Part shown: positions 23,592-30,960 of the stretch, in pieces
Layout of the letters: every line of letters starts with the position of its first letter
Position numbering within the stretch: position 1 is the stretch's first letter
Source: Planococcus sp. ISL-110
Lineage (GTDB): Bacteria > Bacillota > Bacilli > Bacillales_A > Planococcaceae
Direction of reading: 5' to 3'
Assembly (NCBI RefSeq): GCF_018613575.1
Contig: NZ_JAGGPX010000035.1
Span: 1 to 38,322 of the forward strand
Length of the DNA stretch: 38,322 nucleotides
The notes under the pieces: model-generated
What the model was told of the DNA's origin: nothing
Databases searched by the model: none
What the model saw: the letters and a program-made list of their open reading frames with translations, nothing else
Position numbers and translations under genes: made by a program

Positions 23592-24608
23592 TCATCCGCC
23601 GATATAGGACATGCCAATTTTGTTGCGGTTTTTCGCGGTCAATTCGGTCCGTTCATCCGAATAGCGGTCATCCCGCCGCTCCCAGACAGCTGAAATTCTT
23701 TCCAGTAATTCTTCATCGCTCAAGCCGCTGCGGACTAGTTCGCGGATGTCAAAATGACCGGTTGCAAACAGGCAGGTATAAAATTTCCCGTCAGACGACA
23801 GGCGGGCACGTGTACAGGAGGAACAGAAGGATTCCGAGACGGATGTGATAAACCCGACTTGGGCATCCCCTTTCTCAAAGCGGTAGCGCTTCGCTACCTC
23901 CCCGTAATAATCTTTGTCGACAGGCTCCAGCTTGTAGACTGTCTGCAGCTTTTCAAGAATCTGCTTTTTGGTCACCACTTTTTTAAAGCTCCAGCCATTG
24001 TCGTTCCCGACATCCATGAACTCAATAAAGCGCAAAGTCATGCCCCGTTCTTTGAAATAAGCCGTCATCGGCAGTATTTCCTGTTCGTTGACATCTTTTT
24101 GGACGACCATATTGACTTTGATTTCAAAGCCGATTTGCTGGGCAAATTCGATTTGTTTCAGAATATGCGACGGGTCGACACCTCGCCCGTTCAACTTGCC
24201 GAACAGCTCAGGATCGAGTGCATCCAGACTGATGTTCAGTCGGCGAAGCCCCGCGTCATAGAGCGCCTGTGCCTGATTGCCAAGGAGCAGGCCGTTTGTC
24301 GTCAAGCCGATGTCCTCCACCCCTTCAACAGAAAGGATTTTTTCAACCAACTCAGGCAAACCTCTTCGCATCAGCGGTTCTCCGCCTGTCAGACGGATTT
24401 TCTTGACCCCCATCGCCGCAAAAACTTTTGTCAGGCGATGGATTTCTTCAAATGACAATAATTCCTGCTTCGGCAAAAATATATAATCGTCGCCAAACAC
24501 CTCTTTTGGCATGCAGTATGAACAACGGAAATTGCAGCGGTCGGTGACAGAAATCCGCAAATCCCGTATCGGGCGCTGAAATTGGTCCTGTACTGGTTTT
24601 ATGGCCAT
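23592..24608 (-). CDS. moaA: GTP 3',8-cyclase (molybdopterin biosynthesis)
   Basis: 338 residues. Radical-SAM enzyme for the first step of molybdenum cofactor synthesis, acting with MoaC to turn GTP into cyclic pyranopterin monophosphate. The N-terminal SAM cluster uses Cys25, Cys29 and Cys32 ([10 protein letters not shown]), with LTGGEPLMR after it. The C-terminal substrate cluster is visible in [20 protein letters not shown], and the chain ends in the conserved GG tail. AAGGGGG lies 7 bases before the ATG. It is the last gene of the moeA-mobB-moaE-moaD-mobA-moaA operon, 15 bases after mobA. MoaC is not encoded in this window. Confidence 0.96.
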   Translation of the reverse strand: MAIKPVQDQFQRPIRDLRISVTDRCNFRCSYCMPKEVFGDDYIFLPKQELLSFEEIHRLTKVFAAMGVKKIRLTGGEPLMRRGLPELVEKILSVEGVEDIGLTTNGLLLGNQAQALYDAGLRRLNISLDALDPELFGKLNGRGVDPSHILKQIEFAQQIGFEIKVNMVVQKDVNEQEILPMTAYFKERGMTLRFIEFMDVGNDNGWSFKKVVTKKQILEKLQTVYKLEPVDKDYYGEVAKRYRFEKGDAQVGFITSVSESFCSSCTRARLSSDGKFYTCLFATGHFDIRELVRSGLSDEELLERISAVWERRDDRYSDERTELTAKNRNKIGMSYIGG

Positions 24609-24623
24609 TACGCCACCCCCTTT

Positions 24624-25187
24624 TTAGTCATCGGGCTGATTTAAATTTCGGAAAACAAGTGGGTCTTCATGGAGTTGGGAAGAATCGATCCACTCGGTCG
24701 TAACTTTATCCATGAATTTCATGACACGCAATTGCCCCGCTGCCAAATCCTTGTGCAGCTCTTCTTTCACACGGAAGTTCCAAATACTGAATAACGGCAT
24801 TTTTTCAGTTGCATTCCGAACAGCCGTTATATCGGATAAATCATCTGCCAGCTCCAACAGCTTATTGGCTTCAGCAGGACCAATAAACGGCATATCGCAG
24901 GGCAACACCATGTAGTTCTCAGCGGGCCTGGCTGTCATCCCTGACAGAATACCTGCTAACGGACCTTGCCCTGCAACCCATTCGAGATCGGTAATGACAT
25001 CGCATTCAGGTGAAAAGCGCGTCATCAACTCTGGTCTGGAAATAATCACTACATGATTGCAGACCTGGTCCAAAGCTCTATATGCACGTTCGTAAAACAG
25101 TTCCCCTTCAATTTCTGCAAAGGCTTTTGGTGAACCGAAACGCCGCGACATACCTCCTGCCAAAAGGATGCCAACCATGTTGGTCAT
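24624..25187 (-). CDS. mobA: Molybdenum cofactor guanylyltransferase
   Basis: 187 residues. Transfers GMP from GTP to Mo-molybdopterin to give the guanine dinucleotide form used by the DMSO-reductase family, which includes formate dehydrogenase. The nucleotide-binding N-terminus reads GILLAGGMSRRFGSPKAFAE (residues 6-25), followed by the metal-site region VLPCDMPFIGP and GPLAGILSGM. The start ATG overlaps the moaD stop by 4 bases. It is co-transcribed with moaD upstream and moaA downstream, and the finished cofactor fits the nearby fdhF product. Confidence 0.95.
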   Translation of the reverse strand: MTNMVGILLAGGMSRRFGSPKAFAEIEGELFYERAYRALDQVCNHVVIISRPELMTRFSPECDVITDLEWVAGQGPLAGILSGMTARPAENYMVLPCDMPFIGPAEANKLLELADDLSDITAVRNATEKMPLFSIWNFRVKEELHKDLAAGQLRVMKFMDKVTTEWIDSSQLHEDPLVFRNLNQPDD

Positions 25188-25417
25188 CCGCCGCTGACCG
25201 GTGGAATAAACGCCACAACATCGCCAGCTTCCAGTACATCTGTCGGCAGCGCGTATTCTTCATTGACAGCCAAACGGGCTGCACCCGACAGAAAATCCGG
25301 ATATTTCTCTGTAGCCCACTGCCATAATTCTTCCACTGTCCGTCCGGCCATATCGACTTGTTCTTCCGAAACGCCGGTCTGTTCTCTGAGCCCCGCAAAA
25401 TAATGCAATGAGATCAT
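25184..25417 (-). CDS. moaD: Molybdopterin synthase sulfur carrier (small subunit)
   Basis: 77 residues, beta-grasp ubiquitin-like fold. It ends in PPVSGG, the C-terminal Gly-Gly that becomes a thiocarboxylate and delivers sulfur to the pterin. GGGGG lies 6 bases before the ATG at 25417; the frame is open farther upstream but that part belongs to moaE in another frame. The ATGA overlap with moaE upstream and a second ATGA overlap with mobA downstream show tight translational coupling. The activating MoeB-like adenylyltransferase is not in the window. Confidence 0.93.
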   Translation of the reverse strand: MISLHYFAGLREQTGVSEEQVDMAGRTVEELWQWATEKYPDFLSGAARLAVNEEYALPTDVLEAGDVVAFIPPVSGG

Positions 25418-25854
25418 TCCAATCCCCCTTCCGGTTTTTTCTTTTGGTCGCCGATCCATTCTTCTCCATCTTCCCAAATCTCTTTTTTCCAGATGGGCAC
25501 GATTTCTTTGATCCGTTCTATAGCATATTCATTTGCTTCATAAGCTGTTCTCCGGTGTGGCGATGAAACCGCAATGACGACTGCAATATCGCTGATTTGC
25601 AGCTCCCCGATCCGATGAGCGATCGCCACTTTCGTACCTGCCCAGCGCTGTTCGATTTCCTCACCGATCTGTGCCAGTTTTTTTTCAGCCATCGGTACAT
25701 AGGCTTCATAAGACAAATAAAGCGTCCGAACCCCTTTTGTCCATTCCCGGACATGTCCGGTAAACAAGGTTACAGCCCCCGCTTCCGGCCGCAGCACCAA
25801 ATCTGCGTACAGTTGGGGATCGATTGCTTTGTTCACTATTTCAAATGCCTTCAT
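25414..25854 (-). CDS. moaE: Molybdopterin synthase catalytic subunit
   Basis: 146 residues. Partners with MoaD to add the two dithiolene sulfurs to cyclic pyranopterin. Conserved parts are LFTGHVREWTKG, LSYEAYVPMAEKKL, AHRIGELQISDIAVVIAVSS, PHRRTAYEANEYAIERIKE, and the catalytic-lysine region PIWKKEIWEDGEEWIG followed by DQKKK. The ATG at 25854 lies inside the last codons of mobB (14-base overlap). The longer upstream frame (to 25908) is mobB sequence read out of frame and adds nothing conserved. Confidence 0.95.
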   Translation of the reverse strand: MKAFEIVNKAIDPQLYADLVLRPEAGAVTLFTGHVREWTKGVRTLYLSYEAYVPMAEKKLAQIGEEIEQRWAGTKVAIAHRIGELQISDIAVVIAVSSPHRRTAYEANEYAIERIKEIVPIWKKEIWEDGEEWIGDQKKKPEGGLE

Positions 25855-26362
25855 TGTTGTCACCATCCATCCATTTAGTAAACCAGCTATAGAGTTGCTT
25901 GCTGTCATTCTGCAGAATTACCGGGATATTGTCCAGTTTCAGCATCCCCGGTGCGATCACCAGCGCTATATGTTCCAGTTTTTGAAGCTCCAGCAAGTCT
26001 TCCACTGACCGCAGCAAAACGATTTTTTCATAATCGGCTTCTTTAAAGCCTTCTACTAAAATCAACTCCGGATCCCCCAGAGAAGCAAGGGCAACCAGTT
26101 CATCCAGTGTCGCTTTTTCTTTTCGCTGATGCCATTGCACAACTCCCCCGCCGTAAGCAATCGAGCTGGCTGCGCCTTTTTCGAATAAACGCATGCTGTC
26201 GGTTTCAACTGCCGGCATCTCCAAAGCTCCCCCGTGGCCATGATGTTTGATGGTGGAGACGGTTTTGCCTTTCTGGTTTGCCTGCTTGAGCAGTTCCAGC
26301 ATCAATGTCGTTTTGCCGCTGTTTTTAAAACCGACCACTTGCAATACCTTTACAAGCGCCAT
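25841..26362 (-). CDS. mobB: Molybdopterin-guanine dinucleotide biosynthesis adapter
   Basis: 173 residues. GTP-binding accessory protein with a P-loop at residues 11-19 (GFKNSGKTT), then TIKHHGHGG and the switch-like segment ELILVEGFKEADYEKIVLLR. It is not essential in E. coli but improves dinucleotide cofactor delivery. It overlaps the 3' end of moeA by 13 bases and the start of moaE by 14, so it is translated as part of the operon. Confidence 0.94.
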   Translation of the reverse strand: MALVKVLQVVGFKNSGKTTLMLELLKQANQKGKTVSTIKHHGHGGALEMPAVETDSMRLFEKGAASSIAYGGGVVQWHQRKEKATLDELVALASLGDPELILVEGFKEADYEKIVLLRSVEDLLELQKLEHIALVIAPGMLKLDNIPVILQNDSKQLYSWFTKWMDGDNNEGI

Positions 26363-27594
26363 TTGCCGGCCCCTTCTTCCATACCCAAAAGCAGCACATC
26401 GACAGCATCGCCTAAACAGAAGCCACGTGTACCTCCCGGCAGCACAATCAATGCATTGCCCCGTGCAATAGATGATACAGCATTCGACTTATTGAATCCG
26501 GCCGGCGACACTGTTTCTCCATCATAGGAAGCGCGGATAAATCGTGTAAACGGATTGGCTTTGGTGAAATCCTCCCCCAATACCGCTTTTGTATGCGGCA
26601 GATAAAGCTTGCCGGCACCCATCATTTTGAGGAGCGCGGGGCGGACAAACAATTCAAACCCGGTAAAGCAGGCAGATGGATTTCCGGATAAACCAAATAA
26701 ATAACGGCCGTTCGCAACCGCCACTGTCGTGACACTACCCGGACGCATGGCGACTTTATTGAACAACACCTCAGCGCCCAGCCGTTCATAGATCGCCGGC
26801 AGAAAATCAAAATCTCCGACGGACACGCCGCCTGTGGTGATCAGGCAATCGGTTTCTTCCGCTGCTTTTTTGACTACTTTAAAGCTTTCATCCAACTGAT
26901 CGATGGACATGCCATACATTTTGCAGCGAAAACCCATGCGCCTTAATTGTGCGACGATCATTGGTCCATTGCTGTTGCGGATTTTCCCCGGCACCAACTC
27001 GTCCCCAACTGCCAATAATTCAGTTCCGGTTGAAAGGATGCCGACAACCGGCTGTTTCGCCACCAATACATGCGAATAGCCGAAAGTCGCCAGCAGCGCA
27101 ATCGTTCCCGGGTTGATGAAGCTGCCGCTGTCGATGACTGCTTCACCATTCCGGACATCCTCTCCCTGCAAGGAAACGTTTTCCAATTGTTCAAACGGTT
27201 TGCGGATAGTGATGGCTTCTGTTGTTTCGACCGTTTGCTCGAACATCACCACGGCATCTGCTCCTTCCGGAAGCTGTGCCCCGGTCATGATGCGGATCGC
27301 TTCATTGGATTCAAGCCTTTTGGCGGACACTTCCCCCGCTCCGATATGGTCGATTACGTTGAATGCGATTCGATTTTCACCCGACGCTCCAGCAGAATCT
27401 ACAGAACGAATGGCATAGCCATCATAGGGCGAACGGTTAAAAGGCGGCACATCGCTTGACGCGACAATCGGTTCAGCCAGGATGCGGCCGTAACTTTCTT
27501 CCAGTTCCACCTTTTCAATTCCGAGCGTCAAAGCATATTTCATTATCCGTTCGACCGCTTCTGAAACAGGAATAGGATTGCGTTTTTCAACCAA
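26350..27594 (-). CDS. moeA: Molybdopterin molybdenumtransferase
   Basis: 414 residues. Inserts molybdate into adenylylated molybdopterin. Domain order is as in MoeA: an N-terminal region ending PPFNRSPYDGYAIR, a barrel part with GEAIRIMTGAQLPEGADAVV, the MoCF-binding domain with ILSTGTELL, ITTGGVSVGDFDFLP and GLSGNPSA, and a C-terminal beta domain. The start is TTG at 27594, with GAGGAG 10 bases before it; the next ATG would cut off conserved helix 1. It is the first gene of the Moco operon, so the operon's promoter should lie in 27595-27770. Confidence 0.95.
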   Translation of the reverse strand: MVEKRNPIPVSEAVERIMKYALTLGIEKVELEESYGRILAEPIVASSDVPPFNRSPYDGYAIRSVDSAGASGENRIAFNVIDHIGAGEVSAKRLESNEAIRIMTGAQLPEGADAVVMFEQTVETTEAITIRKPFEQLENVSLQGEDVRNGEAVIDSGSFINPGTIALLATFGYSHVLVAKQPVVGILSTGTELLAVGDELVPGKIRNSNGPMIVAQLRRMGFRCKMYGMSIDQLDESFKVVKKAAEETDCLITTGGVSVGDFDFLPAIYERLGAEVLFNKVAMRPGSVTTVAVANGRYLFGLSGNPSACFTGFELFVRPALLKMMGAGKLYLPHTKAVLGEDFTKANPFTRFIRASYDGETVSPAGFNKSNAVSSIARGNALIVLPGGTRGFCLGDAVDVLLLGMEEGAGKWRL

Positions 27595-27770
27595 TGTTCT
27601 TCAGCTCCTCAAAGTTGTTTTGCTTTTTTTGTTTGATAGATCGGCGTGTTTCTATATGTATTTTAATTCAGTCTAAATTATGCACTTTCAGCCTTACCTT
27701 TCCTGGTTCTCGTATTAAACTTATACAAAGCCTTGGATGCTGTCAAACAGACCTTTTGGAAGAAAAGAAA

Positions 27771-27806
27771 AAACAACCTTGAAATCTATTGATTTCAAGG
27801 TTGTTT
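27771..27806. terminator. Bidirectional hairpin terminator downstream of the second MFS gene
   Basis: Perfect 16-bp arms (AAACAACCTTGAAATC and complement) with a 4-base loop. It separates the transporter gene from the moeA operon promoter region, all on the minus strand. Confidence 0.88.
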
Positions 27807-27835
27807 CAGAAAACGCATCCAACGATGCAATCGAT

Positions 27836-29119
27836 TTAGTCGCTGGCAACTTCTGCATTGGCCGGCACTGCAACTTTCGCATTTTGCGCACGGATCCGCC
27901 GGATATCAAAACGAATGACCATCGAAATGACAAGCGCGACCACAAACAGCCCGGCGAAGAACAACAGACTGCCTTCGTAACTGCCTGTTTTATCCTTCAT
28001 AAATGCTGCGAACAGTGGGCCGGCTAGCCCCGCCGCTGCCCAGGCTGTCAGAATATAGCCATGGATGGCGCCAAGCTGCTTCGTGCCGAAAATATCTGCG
28101 ATATATGCTGGAATCGACGCAAATCCGCCGCCGTAGCAAGTATAAATAATGGCTAGCATAATCTGGAAGAAAATCGCGTTGGTGGTGAATGGCAATAAAG
28201 CGAATAATGCAATTTGAATGACGAAAAATGCGGTATACGTATTAGGTCGCCCGATATAATCGGAAATCGTTGCCCAACCGAGGCGGCCAAGGCCGTTGAA
28301 TATTCCAAGGACCCCTACTAATGCAGCGGCCTGAACCGTCGTCATACCGATGCTGTCGATAGCCATCGGTTTTGCAGCCGACAAAATGGCGATTCCGCAA
28401 GTTACATTGATAAACAGCATAACCCACAGGTAATAAAAGCGTTTTGTCTTCACAGCTTCATTGGCGGTAAGCTGAGACAAATCAATTTTCCGTTCGGCCT
28501 TGCCGCTGTTGACTTTTTCTTCAAAGCCAGCCGGTGACCAGCCTTCTTCGGGTTTTTCCAGATAAAGAGAAGACAGCAGCATGATGATGAAATAAGCTGC
28601 ACCTAAAATATAAAAGGTCTGCTCCAATCCAACAGACGTGATGAGCACTTCCATGATAGGACTGCTGATGGCTGCTGCAAAGCCAAAGCCCATGATGGCC
28701 AAACCGGTAGCCAAGCCACGGCGGTCAGGGAACCATTTCACCAACGTCGAAACCGGTGCAATATAGCCGATCCCGAGTCCGATGCCGCCGAGCGCCCCGT
28801 AAAAAACGTAAAGCATCGGCAACGAGGAAGCGCTTACAGCAAATCCTGATCCAATAATACCTGTTCCAAAGAAAATAGCAGCTACAAGCCCAGCCTTTCT
28901 CGGCCCATACTTTTCAACAAAACTGCCGAAAAAGGCAGCTGATAATCCCAGAAACAAAATCGCGATGCTGAACGTTAATTGTACTTGGCTGGTGGACCAA
29001 CCAAATTGTTCGATTAATGGATTCGTAAAATTACTCCAGGCATATACCGAACCGATCGAAATATGTATCCCCACTGCAGATAACGCGATCAACCATCTGT
29101 TTTTCGGCTTTTTTTTCAT
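27836..29119 (-). CDS. MFS transporter, oxalate/formate antiporter (OFA) family
   Basis: 427 residues with about 12 membrane segments. It begins MKKKPKNRWLIALSAVGIHI, then SIGSVYAWSNF. MFS signature loops are GSFVEKYGPRKAG and ISDYIGRPNTY; conserved WFPDRRGLATGLAIMGFGFA and IFGTKQLGAIHGYILTAWAA tie it closely to the paralogue at 20527-21822. AGGAGGG lies 8 bases before the ATG. It sits between fdhD and the Moco operon, so transport of formate, oxalate or an exchanged acid is the natural reading. That is context plus family, not a residue-level prediction. Confidence 0.92.
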   Translation of the reverse strand: MKKKPKNRWLIALSAVGIHISIGSVYAWSNFTNPLIEQFGWSTSQVQLTFSIAILFLGLSAAFFGSFVEKYGPRKAGLVAAIFFGTGIIGSGFAVSASSLPMLYVFYGALGGIGLGIGYIAPVSTLVKWFPDRRGLATGLAIMGFGFAAAISSPIMEVLITSVGLEQTFYILGAAYFIIMLLSSLYLEKPEEGWSPAGFEEKVNSGKAERKIDLSQLTANEAVKTKRFYYLWVMLFINVTCGIAILSAAKPMAIDSIGMTTVQAAALVGVLGIFNGLGRLGWATISDYIGRPNTYTAFFVIQIALFALLPFTTNAIFFQIMLAIIYTCYGGGFASIPAYIADIFGTKQLGAIHGYILTAWAAAGLAGPLFAAFMKDKTGSYEGSLLFFAGLFVVALVISMVIRFDIRRIRAQNAKVAVPANAEVASD

Positions 29120-29367
29120 TTTTCTTACCCTCCTGATGAAATTGATAAAAAATATATAAAATGATTTTCAAAAAGCTAAATCATTAATTTTTATTTTCGT
29201 GAGGTTGATTGCCTGGAGGAGGAATTTTCAGGACAACTGAAAGCAGTTGGACCGCTTGGTTTTTTTGGCCACAGCAGGCAAAAATCATTGGAATTTGCCC
29301 ATCTCAATTGACTAAATAATAAGACGATTAGAATCATAGCACCCTTATCTTTTTTTGTCACCAAGTT

Positions 29368-30183
29368 TTATTTTTTTGTTTGCACAGCATTTTTTTCGGT
29401 GACGATCCGCTCGGGGTGTGTATAAAGATTAAACGAGCCGCCACGTATAAAGCCGACTGCTGTGATTCCCAGATCGTCAGCCAGTGTCAATGCCAGTTCC
29501 GTCGGAGCGGATTTTGACAGCACAATCTCGCAGCCAATCTTCGCCACTTTCAGCAAAATCTCGGAAGAAATCCGGCCGCTGAAGACGATGACTTTGTCGC
29601 GAACATCAATCCTGTTCATCAGGCAATAGCCGTATATTTTGTCCAGAGCATTATGCCGGCCGATGTCCATCCGTGAAACGATGATGCCATCTGCATCACA
29701 AAGAGCCGCATTGTGGACGCCGCCTGTCTGCTTGAACATTTCCGCCGAGTCCGCCATGTCCGCCATCAGCTGAAAGCAATTTTCGGGAGTCAGCGTCACC
29801 CGTACCCCCGTCATTTTTTTGGCAATCATGGCATCGTGCGCAAAGATAAACCCCTGGCGGCTCATACCGCAGCAGGAACTGATAAAACGCTTGTTCTGCA
29901 GCTGCTCAAAAAACGGGTAGACTTTTTCAGCGGTGATGTGGACCGTACCGGTTTTTTCATCCACACGGATTTCCTGGATGTCCTTGTAGTTTGGAATGAT
30001 CCGTTCAGAAACCAGAAATCCGATGGCCATTTCTTCCATCCGCTCGGGTGAACAGACGATGGTGATGAATTCCTTGCCATTGATTTTAATGGTTGCCGGC
30101 TGTTCGACGACAACGCGGTCTTCCTTTTCGATAAATTCTCCTTTTTCATAACGTATGATTTTCCGTATTTTATCTTGCTGCAT
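29368..30183 (-). CDS. fdhD: Formate dehydrogenase accessory sulfurtransferase
   Basis: 271 residues. Passes sulfur from a cysteine desulfurase to the bis-MGD cofactor, needed to activate formate dehydrogenase. Seen in sequence are FITIVCSPERMEEMAIGFLV, the Cys pair in RFISSCCGMSRQGF, GGVHNAALCD, VSRMDIGRHNALDKIYGYCL, VIVFSGRISSEILLKVAKIG and TAVGFIRGGSFNLYT. GGGAGG lies 8 bases before the ATG at 30183, and the gene overlaps the upstream DUF2294-type gene by 14 bases. The catalytic motif is Cys-Cys here, rather than Cys-x-x-Cys as in E. coli; I believe this is normal for Bacillales FdhD. Confidence 0.95.
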   Translation of the reverse strand: MQQDKIRKIIRYEKGEFIEKEDRVVVEQPATIKINGKEFITIVCSPERMEEMAIGFLVSERIIPNYKDIQEIRVDEKTGTVHITAEKVYPFFEQLQNKRFISSCCGMSRQGFIFAHDAMIAKKMTGVRVTLTPENCFQLMADMADSAEMFKQTGGVHNAALCDADGIIVSRMDIGRHNALDKIYGYCLMNRIDVRDKVIVFSGRISSEILLKVAKIGCEIVLSKSAPTELALTLADDLGITAVGFIRGGSFNLYTHPERIVTEKNAVQTKK

Positions 30184-30553
30184 CAGGCTTGCCTCCCGCT
30201 TGGCTATTTTGATCGATCGGCCGGTCGAAAAGGAACACGGACACGGCGATATCATCTTCGACTTTGATGTCCGAGAACAGATGGACAAATTTTGCGCCGA
30301 CCAGTTCCTCCATTCCTTCCGGTGCAGCTGATGCATAGACACTCTGGATCATCCGTGTACGTGCAGTATGGACCATTTCCCTGCCTTCGGCTGTTCTGGC
30401 AATAAATTGTTCCGACGGGCTCAAGTTTCCGTACAAAGTCGCGATGGCCATATCGTTGACAAAGACGGTTTGGATACGTTCCGGCCCTTTGCCGAATAGG
30501 TTTTTGCGCAGCTTGCGAATGATGTCGTTAAACTCATGGATCTGTCTGGACAT
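30170..30553 (-). CDS. DUF2294 (YrhF/YbcI-like) domain protein
   Basis: 127 residues, from an ATG at 30553 preceded by AGGAG about 10 bases upstream. The core reads IRKLRKNLFGKGPERIQTVF, VNDMAIATLYGNLSPSEQFI and ARTAEGREMVHTARTRMIQS. A short acidic region follows (FSDIKVEDDIAVSVFLFD). I assign it to DUF2294, a small Gram-positive family of unknown function. From memory, a member (YrhF) lies beside the yrhE-yrhD formate dehydrogenase genes of B. subtilis. Here it overlaps fdhD and is divergent from fdhF, so a role in formate dehydrogenase assembly or regulation is plausible but untested. Confidence 0.75.
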   Translation of the reverse strand: MSRQIHEFNDIIRKLRKNLFGKGPERIQTVFVNDMAIATLYGNLSPSEQFIARTAEGREMVHTARTRMIQSVYASAAPEGMEELVGAKFVHLFSDIKVEDDIAVSVFLFDRPIDQNSQAGGKPDAAR

Positions 30554-30681
30554 ATGGTTTTTCTCCTCTTTTGGACTGAATATTTTTTGGTTTTCGTTGA
30601 GCCACTGGTATTCCGCCAAGTATTGGAAGCCGTATGTGGAATAGAATTTTTTTGATTTTAATTTAAAATTTCCTAATTCTG

Positions 30682-30710
30682 TTGTATATCACATTTTTAC
30701 TGTTTATAAT
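30682..30710 (+). promoter_or_regulatory. Sigma-A promoter of the fdhF leader
   Basis: TTGTAT (30682-30687) and a perfect TATAAT (30705-30710) with exact 17-base spacing, on the plus strand 250 bases before fdhF. Transcription should begin near 30717. Confidence 0.75.
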
Positions 30711-30716
30711 AATAGC

Positions 30717-30866
30717 ATACGTTGGTCTTGCCGTACGTTGTTGCGGCAGCGCTTTCACTCTACCCTATAACGGTTGGATTGGTCATTTAACACGTCCTGT
30801 TAAAATACTATTCCACTATGAAACGGATACACTTGTCAAGGTGTGTTCTTCATAGTGGATTTTTTT
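30717..30866 (+). ncRNA. Candidate attenuated leader or small RNA upstream of fdhF
   Basis: The roughly 150 nt from the predicted start to the U-run of the terminator at 30812-30866 contain no gene. One clear internal pairing is TGCCG / CGGCA near 30737-30757. A promoter directly followed by a terminator, upstream of a cofactor-dependent enzyme, suggests either a regulated leader or a separate small RNA. I do not recognise a known riboswitch class. Confidence 0.4.
30812..30866 (+). terminator. Intrinsic terminator inside the fdhF leader
   Basis: Perfect 11-bp outer arms (TCCACTATGAA and complement) enclose a smaller ACAC...GTGT hairpin and are followed by ATTTTTTTAT on the plus strand. It lies about 95 bases before the fdhF start, in the path of the promoter at 30682-30710. 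A further 7-bp inverted repeat CTCAATG / CATTGAG lies at 30901-30924. Confidence 0.8.
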
Positions 30867-30960
30867 ATCCCCTTTTTACAGACTCTGAAAGCAAGCGTTC
30901 CTCAATGGCCAGAGCATCATTGAGTGAAGTTTCTCTTTAACCCACAAAGGAGGTTTTAGC

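Noticed and set aside
30717..30960. Known Moco, THF or fluoride riboswitch before fdhF
   Set aside because: I could not match the conserved cores of these classes. Only the terminator and one short stem are certain, so I left it as an unclassified leader.
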